Shown here piece after piece: positions 15,496 to 23,853 of a stretch of 64,000 nt of DNA (the stretch's first letter is position 1; each line of letters opens with the position of its first letter). The notes below the pieces were generated by a model. That model was not told the DNA's origin. It searched no databases and was given only the letters and a program-made list of their open reading frames with translations. The position numbers and the translations under genes are program-made. Origin of the DNA: Lacibacter sp. H375 (GTDB taxonomy: Bacteria > Bacteroidota > Bacteroidia > Chitinophagales > Chitinophagaceae); the NCBI RefSeq assembly GCF_037892425.1, contig NZ_JBBKTT010000001.1, positions 2,170,001 to 2,234,000 of the forward strand. The letters are read 5' to 3'.

Positions 15496-17295
15496 TTATT
15501 TTTTTCTGGTTGCTTTAAATGTTCCGTTCGGTTGAATGAAATATAATGCTGTTACTTCACCTGCATCATTCTTTTCAAACCTAACACTGAACCCGCTGAT
15601 AGCTTTAAAATTGAACAGATCTTTTTTTACAGGGATCATTTCATAATCTGGTTGACCGGGTACCAACACCATCAACGTTTTGTCACCTTTGAGATATGCT
15701 TTCACAATCGTTGGCCCGGGTAATTCATATTCGCCAACATACTTCTCCAGGTCTGCTTTGCTTACGTCAATTGTTTCTACTTTCTTTCTAAATTCAATTT
15801 CCTTTACACCAGTTTGCAATGGTAACGAAAGCGATTCAATCTCACCTTTTATATTAATATTGAATTGCCCCTTCAGTGCATCATCTTCATCGGCATCAGC
15901 ACCATCAGCAACCGGAATAAAATTAAAATAGTTGTAATGATAATGCTTCACCTTAAATGTTAAGGCATTGAATTTCGCAACAAGTGAATCTTTTTGCTGC
16001 TCAATTGTTAAGCTGCCATAACCTTCATTCGTAAAAGTGCCTGTATAATCTGTGATAGCATGTGTAGGTCTTGTGCCCATTTTGCGTTGCGTGCTGTCTG
16101 CTTTCAGTTTTTCTTTTGCAGCGGCTTTTGCTTTATCTGCAGCCACTTTTTGCGTACGATGCCAGTCTTTGTATTTTAAACCTAATAAACGATCAGCAAT
16201 CGTATTGCGGATAATACCCGGGATCGGAGATCCGTTTTGATTAACTGAAACAAAAATGCCAATGCTATCGGTTGGGTAGAAGGATGTGCTGCTGCTGAAA
16301 CCATCAATATTACCACCATGATCAACACGATAATGACCACGATAGTTTGCAAGAAACCATGCAAAACCATAATTGCTGAAGAATACATCAGGTTGTTCTT
16401 TACTTGGTAAACCTGCACCAATCACCATTTGAGAACTGATGGCCTGGTTATAATAAGCTGCAGGTAAAATTTCTTTTCCATTGAACTTTCCGCCGTTCAC
16501 CCACATCATTACCCAATTCGCCATATCTTTTGCATTGGAGTTGATTGCGCCGGCAGGACCAATGCCATCAATGTTCATGAATTTCATTCTTGTCACTACT
16601 CCATCTTTCTCATTGTAACCAAATGAATAATCGGGTGCTTTTACGTGATCATTCATTGATGTATTTGAGGACATCATGTTCAGCGGTGTAAAGAGGTGTT
16701 CTCTTACCAATGCATCCCAACTCTTTCCACTTAATTTTTCTGCCAATACACCTTGGGTTACGAACATAAAGTTGTTGTATTGCCATGCTCTGCGCAGCGG
16801 CGCAGTTTTTTCAAAATAGCGAATGATGTAGACCAAACTATCTCTCTTTGTACTTGAACCATACCATGCAAGATCATGCCGTGGTAAACCTGTACGATGA
16901 CTCATCATATCTCTTGCAGTAACGTTGTTGTTTAACTCATCATCGATAAAACGCAACTCAGGGAGGTATTGCGTCACTGGTTTATCAAGATCAAGCTTTC
17001 CATCTTTCATCGGGAATGCAAGAAGTGAGGATGTGAATGCTTTTGTACAGCTACCAATGGCGAATAATGTGTTTTCAGTAACGGGTACTTTGTTTTCGTA
17101 ATCTTTATAACCAAAACCTTTTGCAAGGATCACTTTGTTCTTTTCAACCACAGCAACAGTTACACCTGCAGCACTCCATTCTTTTAAAATACGATTGATA
17201 AATGTGTCAAGACCAGCTAAGCGTTTGTCAGTTGTTTGTGCACTTGCCGATTGCAGCATTAATACTGCAATGCAGAGAAAGAACATTTTTTTCAT
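15496..17295 (-). CDS. Secreted serine hydrolase, class C beta-lactamase/penicillin-binding-protein-like, with DUF3471-type tail
   Basis: 599 residues from the ATG at 17295, which gives a clean signal peptide (MKKMFFLCIAVLMLQSASAQ); the upstream start would add a charged tail. Residues about 25-370 are the serine beta-lactamase-like domain: S82-x-x-K85 (SCTK), Y-x-N in WQYNNFMF, and HGG in RVDHGGNIDGF. The C-terminal 200 residues contain two DUF3471/lipocalin-like beta segments (ITDYTGTFTNEGYG and YVGEYELPGPT). Such proteins are often peptidases or esterases rather than beta-lactamases. Predicted periplasmic. It has its own terminator. Confidence 0.9.
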   Translation of the reverse strand: MKKMFFLCIAVLMLQSASAQTTDKRLAGLDTFINRILKEWSAAGVTVAVVEKNKVILAKGFGYKDYENKVPVTENTLFAIGSCTKAFTSSLLAFPMKDGKLDLDKPVTQYLPELRFIDDELNNNVTARDMMSHRTGLPRHDLAWYGSSTKRDSLVYIIRYFEKTAPLRRAWQYNNFMFVTQGVLAEKLSGKSWDALVREHLFTPLNMMSSNTSMNDHVKAPDYSFGYNEKDGVVTRMKFMNIDGIGPAGAINSNAKDMANWVMMWVNGGKFNGKEILPAAYYNQAISSQMVIGAGLPSKEQPDVFFSNYGFAWFLANYRGHYRVDHGGNIDGFSSSTSFYPTDSIGIFVSVNQNGSPIPGIIRNTIADRLLGLKYKDWHRTQKVAADKAKAAAKEKLKADSTQRKMGTRPTHAITDYTGTFTNEGYGSLTIEQQKDSLVAKFNALTFKVKHYHYNYFNFIPVADGADADEDDALKGQFNINIKGEIESLSLPLQTGVKEIEFRKKVETIDVSKADLEKYVGEYELPGPTIVKAYLKGDKTLMVLVPGQPDYEMIPVKKDLFNFKAISGFSVRFEKNDAGEVTALYFIQPNGTFKATRKK

Positions 17296-17348
17296 TTGAG
17301 ATGTTTTGGTTTTGTGTTTCGTTTGCACGGTTTATAACCGCCAGTCGA

Positions 17349-18479
17349 TTATGATAAAGAATTTAAAGCCTGTTCAAAATCATTGATCAGATCCTTCACA
17401 TCTTCAATGCCAACAGAAATACGCAGTAAGTTATCAGATGTCGGTGAAAGATCACCTTCAATTGATTTGCGGTGCTCAATTAAACTTTCTACACCACCCA
17501 GACTTGTTGCATGGGTAAACAGTTGTAATTTATCTGCTAGTTTCAACGCTGCTGAACGATCACCTTTTACAAGAATTGAAAGCATACCACCAAAACCATT
17601 CTGCATTTGCTTTGCTGCAACGGCATGTTGAGGATGTGATGGAAGACCTGGGTACAACACACGTTCAATTTTTGGATGTACTTCTAAGTATTGTGCCAGT
17701 TGCATTGCATTGTTCGAATGAATAGGCATACGTGCAACAAAAGTTGTCAGACTTCTGCACAGTAACCAGCAATCGTAAGGCGATGGAACTGCACCGCCAA
17801 GTTTCTGAAATGCACGGATGCGTTCATAGCGTTCATTTGTTTCTTTAAAGATCAACGCACCGCCAAGAATATCACTATGTCCGCCTAAATATTTTGTAGT
17901 GGAATGTAAAGAAATGTCAACGCCAAGATCAGTTGGTCTTGTATAAAATGGAGTAGCCCATGTATTATCGGCAACAGTAAAGCAATTATGTTTTTTTGCA
18001 ATGGCAACAACAACGGCAATATCTGTTATTTTCAATGAAGGGTTTGATGGTGATTCCATCCAGATAAGTTTCGTGCTTGGTTTTATCGCTTGCTCAATAG
18101 CTGCATGATCAGTCATATCCACCAGCGTGTAGGATAAACCGAAGCCTCCAAACATTGCATCAAGAATAGTTCGGATTGAGAAATAGGTATCATCTGGCAA
18201 AATAATATGATCACCTGTTTTCAAACTCTGAAATACGTTTGTCGCTGCTGCAAGCCCCGATGCGAAACTTACACACGCTGCAGCATTCTCCATCTTCGCC
18301 AGTTTCTGTTCCAGCGAATGGCGGTTAGGGTTGTCATACCTTGAATAAAAGAAACCACCTGGGTAACTGATGCCATCTTCTCCACGTTCGAATGTGGTTG
18401 ACAAAATAATTGGCGACATGACAGCTCCGCTTCCATCTTTAATATTGTCTTCGTGTATAATGCGTGTTGAAAATTCCAT
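17349..18479 (-). CDS. Trans-sulfuration enzyme (cystathionine gamma-synthase / beta- or gamma-lyase family)
   Basis: 376 residues of the Cys/Met-metabolism PLP family. The PLP lysine is in SLHSTTKYLGGHSDILGG; the YxR motif is FFYSRYDNPNRHSLEQKLA; the GGVESL and SVGIEDVKDLI ends are typical. The substrate is not fixed by motifs; cystathionine gamma-synthase (MetB) or cystathionine gamma-lyase are the usual choices in Bacteroidota. It acts in the cytoplasm in methionine/cysteine interconversion. Alone on the minus strand, divergent from a DinB-like gene. Confidence 0.93.
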   Translation of the reverse strand: MEFSTRIIHEDNIKDGSGAVMSPIILSTTFERGEDGISYPGGFFYSRYDNPNRHSLEQKLAKMENAAACVSFASGLAAATNVFQSLKTGDHIILPDDTYFSIRTILDAMFGGFGLSYTLVDMTDHAAIEQAIKPSTKLIWMESPSNPSLKITDIAVVVAIAKKHNCFTVADNTWATPFYTRPTDLGVDISLHSTTKYLGGHSDILGGALIFKETNERYERIRAFQKLGGAVPSPYDCWLLCRSLTTFVARMPIHSNNAMQLAQYLEVHPKIERVLYPGLPSHPQHAVAAKQMQNGFGGMLSILVKGDRSAALKLADKLQLFTHATSLGGVESLIEHRKSIEGDLSPTSDNLLRISVGIEDVKDLINDFEQALNSLS

Positions 18480-18585
18480 ATGCCTCTATATTGTGTATGC
18501 GTGGATAAATGTACGTAATCTGTGCTTTGCGATTTGACATGCAGATGATATATTCATTAATTTGAGGAGTAAAATCAATACTGAT

Positions 18586-19080
18586 ATGAAAGAATTACTA
18601 TCAGCTTATGCTGCATATAACCGTTGGGCTTATCAAACGCTTACAGATGCGATCCTTAAAATGGATGAGCATCTGCATCAGCAGATCGTTAAAAGCAGTT
18701 TCCCGAATTTGTATGCAACTGTTCTTCATCTGTGGGATGCGGAAAGTATTTGGTGGCAACGCATGGAAGGGCATCAGCAAATGGTGATACCCAGCAAACA
18801 ATTCAATCCAACAATGAAAGAAGCGATAAACGGTTTGTTGCAACAAGCAGGAGAATGGGAACGGTTTGTCAGCACCACCACAGATGAAAATCTGCAGCGG
18901 GAGTTTTATTATAAGAACATGAAAGGCGAATCATTTCGTTCAGCAGTTTGGCAGATCACTCATCATTTGTTTAATCATGGCACTTACCATCGTGGTCAAT
19001 TAGTGACGATGATGCGGGAGTTGGGGGTTACAGAAATTCCTGCAACCGATTTTATACATTGGTATCGCACAAGAGTTTGA
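18586..19080 (+). CDS. DinB family protein
   Basis: 164 residues from the ATG at 18586 (a TTG at 18562 is in frame but unlikely). Four-helix DinB fold with the metal-ligand histidines expected at HLWDAESIWW and THHLFNHGTYHRGQL. The family includes bacillithiol-type transferases and damage-inducible proteins; the partner thiol or substrate here is unknown. A GAGGAG string, rare in this genome, lies about 18 nt before the chosen ATG, too far for an ordinary ribosome site. Confidence 0.88.
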   Translation: MKELLSAYAAYNRWAYQTLTDAILKMDEHLHQQIVKSSFPNLYATVLHLWDAESIWWQRMEGHQQMVIPSKQFNPTMKEAINGLLQQAGEWERFVSTTTDENLQREFYYKNMKGESFRSAVWQITHHLFNHGTYHRGQLVTMMRELGVTEIPATDFIHWYRTRV

Positions 19081-19136
19081 TGAACTTCTGAGCAAACTAA
19101 GGTTTATACTACAAGGCAGCTTTTGTAAGAACCTGT

Positions 19137-19646
19137 TCAATCCTGTTCAATAAATGGTCGTGCTTTTTCTTCTTTCAACTGTGCATAGAGTTTTTGATTG
19201 TGATCGACCTCTTGTGCAAGGCTCAACTTCAGTTGCTGGTACTCGTTTCTTGCATCTTCATTCGTACGCAAATAATTTCTGAATAGAAGATGTCGTTTTA
19301 ATTCTTCGCTGTGAGCCGGGCAAACGTAAAGGTGGTGTGTAACGCTGTCTAATACAGTATGCTTGGTTGATTCGTTAGCTCGTTTAAAAACATCTCTGTT
19401 CATTATGCCTTGGTTGCCGTTGTGATAATAACCGATACTTTCTAACCTGTTTTTGATTGTATTAAAATCGGTATTATTTTCGAAAATGATGTCAATATCT
19501 ATAATTGGTTTTGCTGCAAGGCCGGGAACAGCTGTGCTGCCGATGTGTTCAATTAAAACCAGGACATCCGACAAAGCTTCAGCAAGTATTGTTTTGATTG
19601 CCTGAAAATTGAAAGCCCAGGTTGCTATATAGTCCTGTATGAGCAT
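19137..19646 (-). CDS. GrpB family protein (UPF0157, nucleotidyltransferase fold)
   Basis: 169 residues. The family signature is HIGSTAVPGLAAKPIIDIDI, a nucleotidyltransferase-like GS...D.D pattern, and DSVTHHLYVCPAHSEEL is a second conserved block. Members are short proteins of unknown activity, sometimes fused to dephospho-CoA kinase. A minus-strand -7 element (TATCTTTG, 19665-19672) lies 18 nt upstream. Convergent with the DinB-like gene. Confidence 0.9.
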   Translation of the reverse strand: MLIQDYIATWAFNFQAIKTILAEALSDVLVLIEHIGSTAVPGLAAKPIIDIDIIFENNTDFNTIKNRLESIGYYHNGNQGIMNRDVFKRANESTKHTVLDSVTHHLYVCPAHSEELKRHLLFRNYLRTNEDARNEYQQLKLSLAQEVDHNQKLYAQLKEEKARPFIEQD

Positions 19647-19987
19647 AGATTAATTAGTATGATACAAAGATACTTTTGCCCCGAATTGCCATAAAAGGTG
19701 ATCGGCATGTTTAAAAGCAATCAATCCTACTAGGTCTTTTGTCATTGGGCCAAAGAAAAGAGGGATAAAGTTGGCATTATTGTAAACAGCAAATTGTTCA
19801 ATATTATTGATCTGTTTTTGTATGCAGGTTCAAATCTAAATTTAGCTCAGTGGTTTTCAGCAACTGACTTTTTGGTAACAACGTTTCCGGGATCTGCTAA
19901 TCTAAAACTTAATTTTAAAGAAAGATAATGATTTGACCGCCTCGGTGTGCACTTGCTTCCTTGCTCTTAAAATTGTATGTTTATTCG
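19647..19987. other. 341-bp intergenic region between divergent genes
   Basis: It contains the minus-strand -7 element for the GrpB gene at 19665-19672. I see no further gene, hairpin or clear promoter for the lipoprotein gene on the right. Confidence 0.6.
19665..19672 (-). promoter_or_regulatory. -7 promoter element (TATCTTTG)
   Basis: Exact TAnnTTTG match on the minus strand, 18 nt before the ATG of the GrpB-family gene. Confidence 0.5.
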
Positions 19988-21964
19988 ATGAAGGGCGGGT
20001 TCTTTTTCTCAATCATTGTAATTATGTGGGTTTTGGTATTGCCGGTTGCCTGCAAGCCGGAATATTCCTGCGAAAATTGCAAAGGAGAGAATCAGCCGCC
20101 AATCGCTAAAGCCGGCTCTGATAAAACGATCAAATTGCCAAACGACAGTACCTTGCTCGATGGAAGTGCTTCTACTGATCCTGATGGTAGAATAACAGAA
20201 TGGTTATGGAAAAAAATTGCAGGCCCGTCTTCGTTTTCAATAAAAGACACAACAGCAAGTAAAACCCTCGTAAATAAATTAGTTCCCGGTGTATATAGTT
20301 TTGAATTGAAAGTGGTGGATAATGAAGGACTGTTTGCCAAAGACACTGTGAAAATTCTTGTTGACAGTGCGACAGCACCTAACAGACCTCCTGTTGCAAG
20401 AGCAGGACAAGATCAAACCATTACATTGCCTGTAAATAAGACATTGCTTGATGGAAGTGGTTCAACTGATCCTGACAATAATATTATTGGCTACGCCTGG
20501 AGAAAAATTGCCGGTCCGCCGAATTCTGTTTTTTCAGATCCTGTTGCAATTAAAGCGGAAGCATTAGATCTTACCAATGGCGTTTACCAGTTTGAGTTAA
20601 CGGTTACTGATGCTGACGGATTATTTTCTACAGATACGATTCAAGTGACTGTAAACATCTCACCAAATAAATCTCCCATCTCAGAAGCAGGCAATGATTT
20701 CACAATCACTTATAATCTGCAAACCTGCAGTATGGAACCATCTTCAATTACATTAGATGGAAAATTATCGAGAGACCCGGATGGAACGATAGTATCCTAT
20801 CAATGGTCTGTAGTATTTGCAGAAAGCTCTACTGCATCAATCACTAATCCTGCTGCATCAACCACAACCGTTACCGGTCTCGTGCCGGGTTCGTATGGAT
20901 TTCGATTAAGAGTTGCTGATAATGATGGTGCGTTTGATGATGATACGATTGTTGTGAATACTGTGTACAGCAACAGGCCGTTGATCAACGCCCGTCTTAT
21001 TCCAATTGGAACGTTGAATGATCCCAGAAAAATAAGTGTAGTAGCTGCAGTTGGTAATAAAATAATTTTTGCTGGCGGCTCATCTGTTCCTTCTGGTCCG
21101 GGACCTAGCTTTTCTTCATCAGTTGATATTTATGATATAACCACAAATTCATGGAGTAGAGAAAATTTAAGCCAGGCAAGATCAGGTATGACGGTTGCTA
21201 CTATGGGGACTAAAGTTTTTTTTGCAGGAGGCACTGGCATGCTTCCATCCGGTAGCGTCGGATTAACATCACGTGTTGATATTTACGATGCAGCAGCAGG
21301 CACTTGGGCTACCATGGAAATGCCTCATGCAGATGGCTTATTGTCTTCGTTAGCTTCAGGAAATAAACTAGTAATAGTTGGAGGTAATTTTGCTGATATA
21401 TATGATACCCGAAGTAGAACATGGAAAACAATAAACTTCGGCCAGCCACGCTATTTAATTACTGCAACCAATGTAAAAGGTAAATTTTATTTTGCCGGAG
21501 GTGTTACCAATAAATCAACACTAACGCCAACTTCAAGAATTGATATTTATGATCCGGTTACTGATTCATGGTCTGTTTCTCAACTAAGTAAGCCTAAGTA
21601 TGGTATGTCTGGGTTACTTGCAAGAAATTTGATTTGGGCGGGAGGTATGGTTTCAGGAAACACATCAAACGAAGTTGAGATGCTTGATGCGTTTTCAAAT
21701 GCAATTTCGTTTTCCTGTTTGTTTCAACCTAATTCTTTTTCAGCATTTAGTTCTGGTTCGTTAAATGGTAAAGCTGTGTTTTTTGTAGCGAATGGCAAAG
21801 CAAAAAACAAGTTCGATATCTATGATCCGCTTACGAATATTTGGTCAATCGGTGTTTTGGATCAACCCATAACAGCGCCAATTATTATTTCAGCTAATGG
21901 TAGTATTTATGTTGCCGGTAGTAGTGATGCTTATCAAAGGCAGGTATGGAAATTGGAGTTTTAA
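19988..21964 (+). CDS. Surface lipoprotein with three PKD domains and kelch repeats
   Basis: 658 residues from the ATG at 19988, chosen because it gives a lipoprotein signal ending in the lipobox LPVAC. Three PKD-type domains follow (about 36-120, 122-212, 213-310), each with an AGxDxTI start and a DGSxSxDPDGxI core. The rest (about 320-658) holds around six kelch-like repeats, recognisable by VDIYD..T..W and FAGG motifs, which should form a beta-propeller. It is likely displayed on the outer membrane for binding carbohydrate or protein. No T9SS sorting tail is present. Its neighbours are unrelated. Confidence 0.88.
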   Translation: MKGGFFFSIIVIMWVLVLPVACKPEYSCENCKGENQPPIAKAGSDKTIKLPNDSTLLDGSASTDPDGRITEWLWKKIAGPSSFSIKDTTASKTLVNKLVPGVYSFELKVVDNEGLFAKDTVKILVDSATAPNRPPVARAGQDQTITLPVNKTLLDGSGSTDPDNNIIGYAWRKIAGPPNSVFSDPVAIKAEALDLTNGVYQFELTVTDADGLFSTDTIQVTVNISPNKSPISEAGNDFTITYNLQTCSMEPSSITLDGKLSRDPDGTIVSYQWSVVFAESSTASITNPAASTTTVTGLVPGSYGFRLRVADNDGAFDDDTIVVNTVYSNRPLINARLIPIGTLNDPRKISVVAAVGNKIIFAGGSSVPSGPGPSFSSSVDIYDITTNSWSRENLSQARSGMTVATMGTKVFFAGGTGMLPSGSVGLTSRVDIYDAAAGTWATMEMPHADGLLSSLASGNKLVIVGGNFADIYDTRSRTWKTINFGQPRYLITATNVKGKFYFAGGVTNKSTLTPTSRIDIYDPVTDSWSVSQLSKPKYGMSGLLARNLIWAGGMVSGNTSNEVEMLDAFSNAISFSCLFQPNSFSAFSSGSLNGKAVFFVANGKAKNKFDIYDPLTNIWSIGVLDQPITAPIIISANGSIYVAGSSDAYQRQVWKLEF

Positions 21965-21986
21965 TTGATAGAATTAATAGGCACAA

Positions 21987-22016
21987 ACAAAAAAGCGGTT
22001 GCTTTCACAACCGCTT
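21987..22016 (-). terminator. fabH terminator
   Basis: AAGCGGTTG (21993-22001) pairs with CAACCGCTT (22008-22016) around a 6-nt loop. The A-tract on the left gives the U-run for the minus-strand fabH transcript. There is no T-run for the plus strand. Confidence 0.75.
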
Positions 22017-22039
22017 CTAATATGTTTTCAGTTCTTGTA

Positions 22040-23041
22040 TTATTTGCCATCGTACGCCCACTTGATCCACGTAGCACCCCATGTAAAACCACCGCCAAAT
22101 GCAGCAAGCACAATATTATCACCTTTCTTTAATTGACTTTCCCACTCCCACAAACAGAGAGGAATAGTGCCGGCAGTGGTGTTGCCAAATTTTTGAATAT
22201 TGATCATCACTTTTTCTTTTGCCAAACCCATTCGTTCTGCAGTAGCATCAATAATACGCAGGTTGGCTTGGTGTGGCACCAGCCATGCAATGTCATCGCC
22301 TGTTAAATTATTACGCTCCAACAAATCTGCACTAACATCGGCCATGCCTTTTACGGCAAACTTAAACACGGTTTTTCCTTCCTGGTAAGCAAAGTGTTCA
22401 CGGTTGGCAACAGTTTCCATCGTTGCCGGACGAAGACTGCCGCCAGCTTTCATGTTCAGAAAATTTCTGCCTGCACCATCACTTTTTAAAATACTATCCA
22501 GTACACCGTAACCATCTTCATTTGGTTCAAGCAACACACAAGCTGCACCATCACCAAATATTACACAGGTGTTACGGTCTGTATAATCAATTATAGCACT
22601 CATCTTATCTGCACCCACAACAACAACTTTCTTATAACGGCCGCTTTCGATATATGAGGCGCCGGTAGTAAGTGAGAAAAGAAATCCGCTGCAAGCTGCA
22701 CTCAAATCAAAGCCCCATGCATTTACAGCGCCAATCTTATCGCATACCACATTAGCAGTTGAAGGGAATACCATATCAGGAGTAACTGTACCCACGATCA
22801 TACAATCGATTTCTGAGGGGTCAATGCCACGCTTTTTGCAAAGGTCTAGTACAGCAGGAACGATCATATCGGAAGTAGCAAGTCCTTCGCCTTTCAAAAT
22901 CCGGCGTTCAGAAATGCCGGTACGGGTGCGGATCCATTCGTCGTTGGTATCAACCATTTTCTCTAAATCAAAATTGGTAAGCCGGTCTTCAGGAACCCAG
23001 CCGGCAACAGCTGTAATCGCCGCAGTGATTTTTTTGCTCAT
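22040..23041 (-). CDS. fabH: 3-oxoacyl-ACP synthase III
   Basis: 333 residues. Catalytic triad visible: Cys in [12 protein letters not shown] (about residue 116), His in VPHQANLRI and Asn in [11 protein letters not shown]. It condenses a short acyl-CoA with malonyl-ACP to start fatty-acid elongation. Acyl preference is not readable; iso-branched starters are common in Bacteroidota. It is transcribed divergently from ruvA. Its leader carries a GCGGGC hairpin (23065-23080) and a -7 element at 23092-23099. Confidence 0.97.
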   Translation of the reverse strand: MSKKITAAITAVAGWVPEDRLTNFDLEKMVDTNDEWIRTRTGISERRILKGEGLATSDMIVPAVLDLCKKRGIDPSEIDCMIVGTVTPDMVFPSTANVVCDKIGAVNAWGFDLSAACSGFLFSLTTGASYIESGRYKKVVVVGADKMSAIIDYTDRNTCVIFGDGAACVLLEPNEDGYGVLDSILKSDGAGRNFLNMKAGGSLRPATMETVANREHFAYQEGKTVFKFAVKGMADVSADLLERNNLTGDDIAWLVPHQANLRIIDATAERMGLAKEKVMINIQKFGNTTAGTIPLCLWEWESQLKKGDNIVLAAFGGGFTWGATWIKWAYDGK

Positions 23042-23064
23042 TTATGGTTTGTATTTAAGGAGAT

Positions 23065-23080
23065 GCGGGCATAGGCCCGC
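23065..23080 (-). other. Hairpin in the predicted fabH leader
   Basis: GCGGGC-ATAG-GCCCGC, a perfect 6-bp GC stem in the 5' untranslated region of fabH, 24-39 nt before its ATG. No U-run follows, so it is not a terminator. Confidence 0.5.
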
Positions 23081-23091
23081 TTAACAGGGTG

Positions 23092-23099
23092 CAAATATA
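23092..23099 (-). promoter_or_regulatory. fabH -7 promoter element (TATATTTG)
   Basis: Exact TAnnTTTG match on the minus strand, 50 nt before the fabH ATG, giving a leader that contains the GCGGGC hairpin. Confidence 0.5.
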
Positions 23100-23194
23100 A
23101 GACTTGGTTGGCAAGCAGTTGTTTGGGAACAGAAAGGGTGAACGGCCGGCGACCTTCGGCAGGTAAAGCGAAATCAATCTTTATCTTACCAAGG

Positions 23195-23226
23195 TTGACA
23201 ACCCTTTCCAAAAAACTCTATTTTCG
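23195..23226 (+). promoter_or_regulatory. ruvA promoter, possibly leaderless
   Basis: TTG (23195-23197), 21-nt spacer, TATTTTCG (23219-23226, one mismatch to TAnnTTTG). Only 4 nt separate the element from the ruvA ATG, the same distance seen at gatC and kdsA. Confidence 0.4.
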
Positions 23227-23230
23227 TTTC

Positions 23231-23815
23231 ATGTTTGCATACCTCAAAGGAGCGTTTACCCTCAAAACCCCAACTGTTGTTCACATTGATGTTCATGGTG
23301 TTGGCTATGAAGTACAAGTGAGCCTGAACACTTATTCCAAAATTCAATCGTTGAATGAAGGCACTTTATTCACTCACTTGCTTGTGAGAGAAGACGCCCA
23401 TATTCTGTACGGCTTCTACGACAGGCATGAAAAAGACGTTTTTTTGCACCTCCTTAGCGTGAGTGGGGTTGGAGCATCCACAGCCCGCATGATGCTGTCT
23501 TCGCTCCAGGCCGATGAAGTAGTGAGGGCTATTCTTTCCGGTAATGAAGGACTTTTAGAAAGCGTAAAAGGCATCGGAAAAAAGACTGCTCAGCGCATTG
23601 TTTTGGAACTGCGGGATAAATTAGCCAAGAGCCCCGTGGAAGCGAATATTTCTACGCTGAATCACAATAGTTTAGAGCTTGATGCGTTAACTGCTATGAC
23701 CGCTTTAGGCATAGCCCGAAATGCAGCAGAGTCAGCCATCAAAAAAGCCCGGCAAAACAGTACGGAGTTTACCGAGGTTCAGGAACTGATAAAAGCAGCG
23801 TTGAAGTGCCTTTAG
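23231..23815 (+). CDS. ruvA: Holliday junction DNA helicase subunit RuvA
   Basis: 194 residues from the ATG at 23231; the frame is open upstream but that part lacks RuvA similarity. N-terminal OB-fold (MFAYLKGAFTLKTPT, VGYEVQVSL), two helix-hairpin-helix motifs (LLSVSGVGASTARMML; LESVKGIGKKTAQRIVLELR) and a C-terminal three-helix domain that contacts RuvB. RuvA binds four-way junctions and recruits the RuvB motor. The gene is followed 38 nt later by sprA, an order I know from other Bacteroidota. Confidence 0.96.
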   Translation: MFAYLKGAFTLKTPTVVHIDVHGVGYEVQVSLNTYSKIQSLNEGTLFTHLLVREDAHILYGFYDRHEKDVFLHLLSVSGVGASTARMMLSSLQADEVVRAILSGNEGLLESVKGIGKKTAQRIVLELRDKLAKSPVEANISTLNHNSLELDALTAMTALGIARNAAESAIKKARQNSTEFTEVQELIKAALKCL

Positions 23816-23853
23816 CCAATACAAAACTTATTTGCTTATAGACCTTGACCCTG

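Noticed and set aside
23108-23230. Extended N-terminus of ruvA
   Set aside because: The OB-fold starts at MFAYLKG; the upstream part carries a -33/-7 pattern instead.
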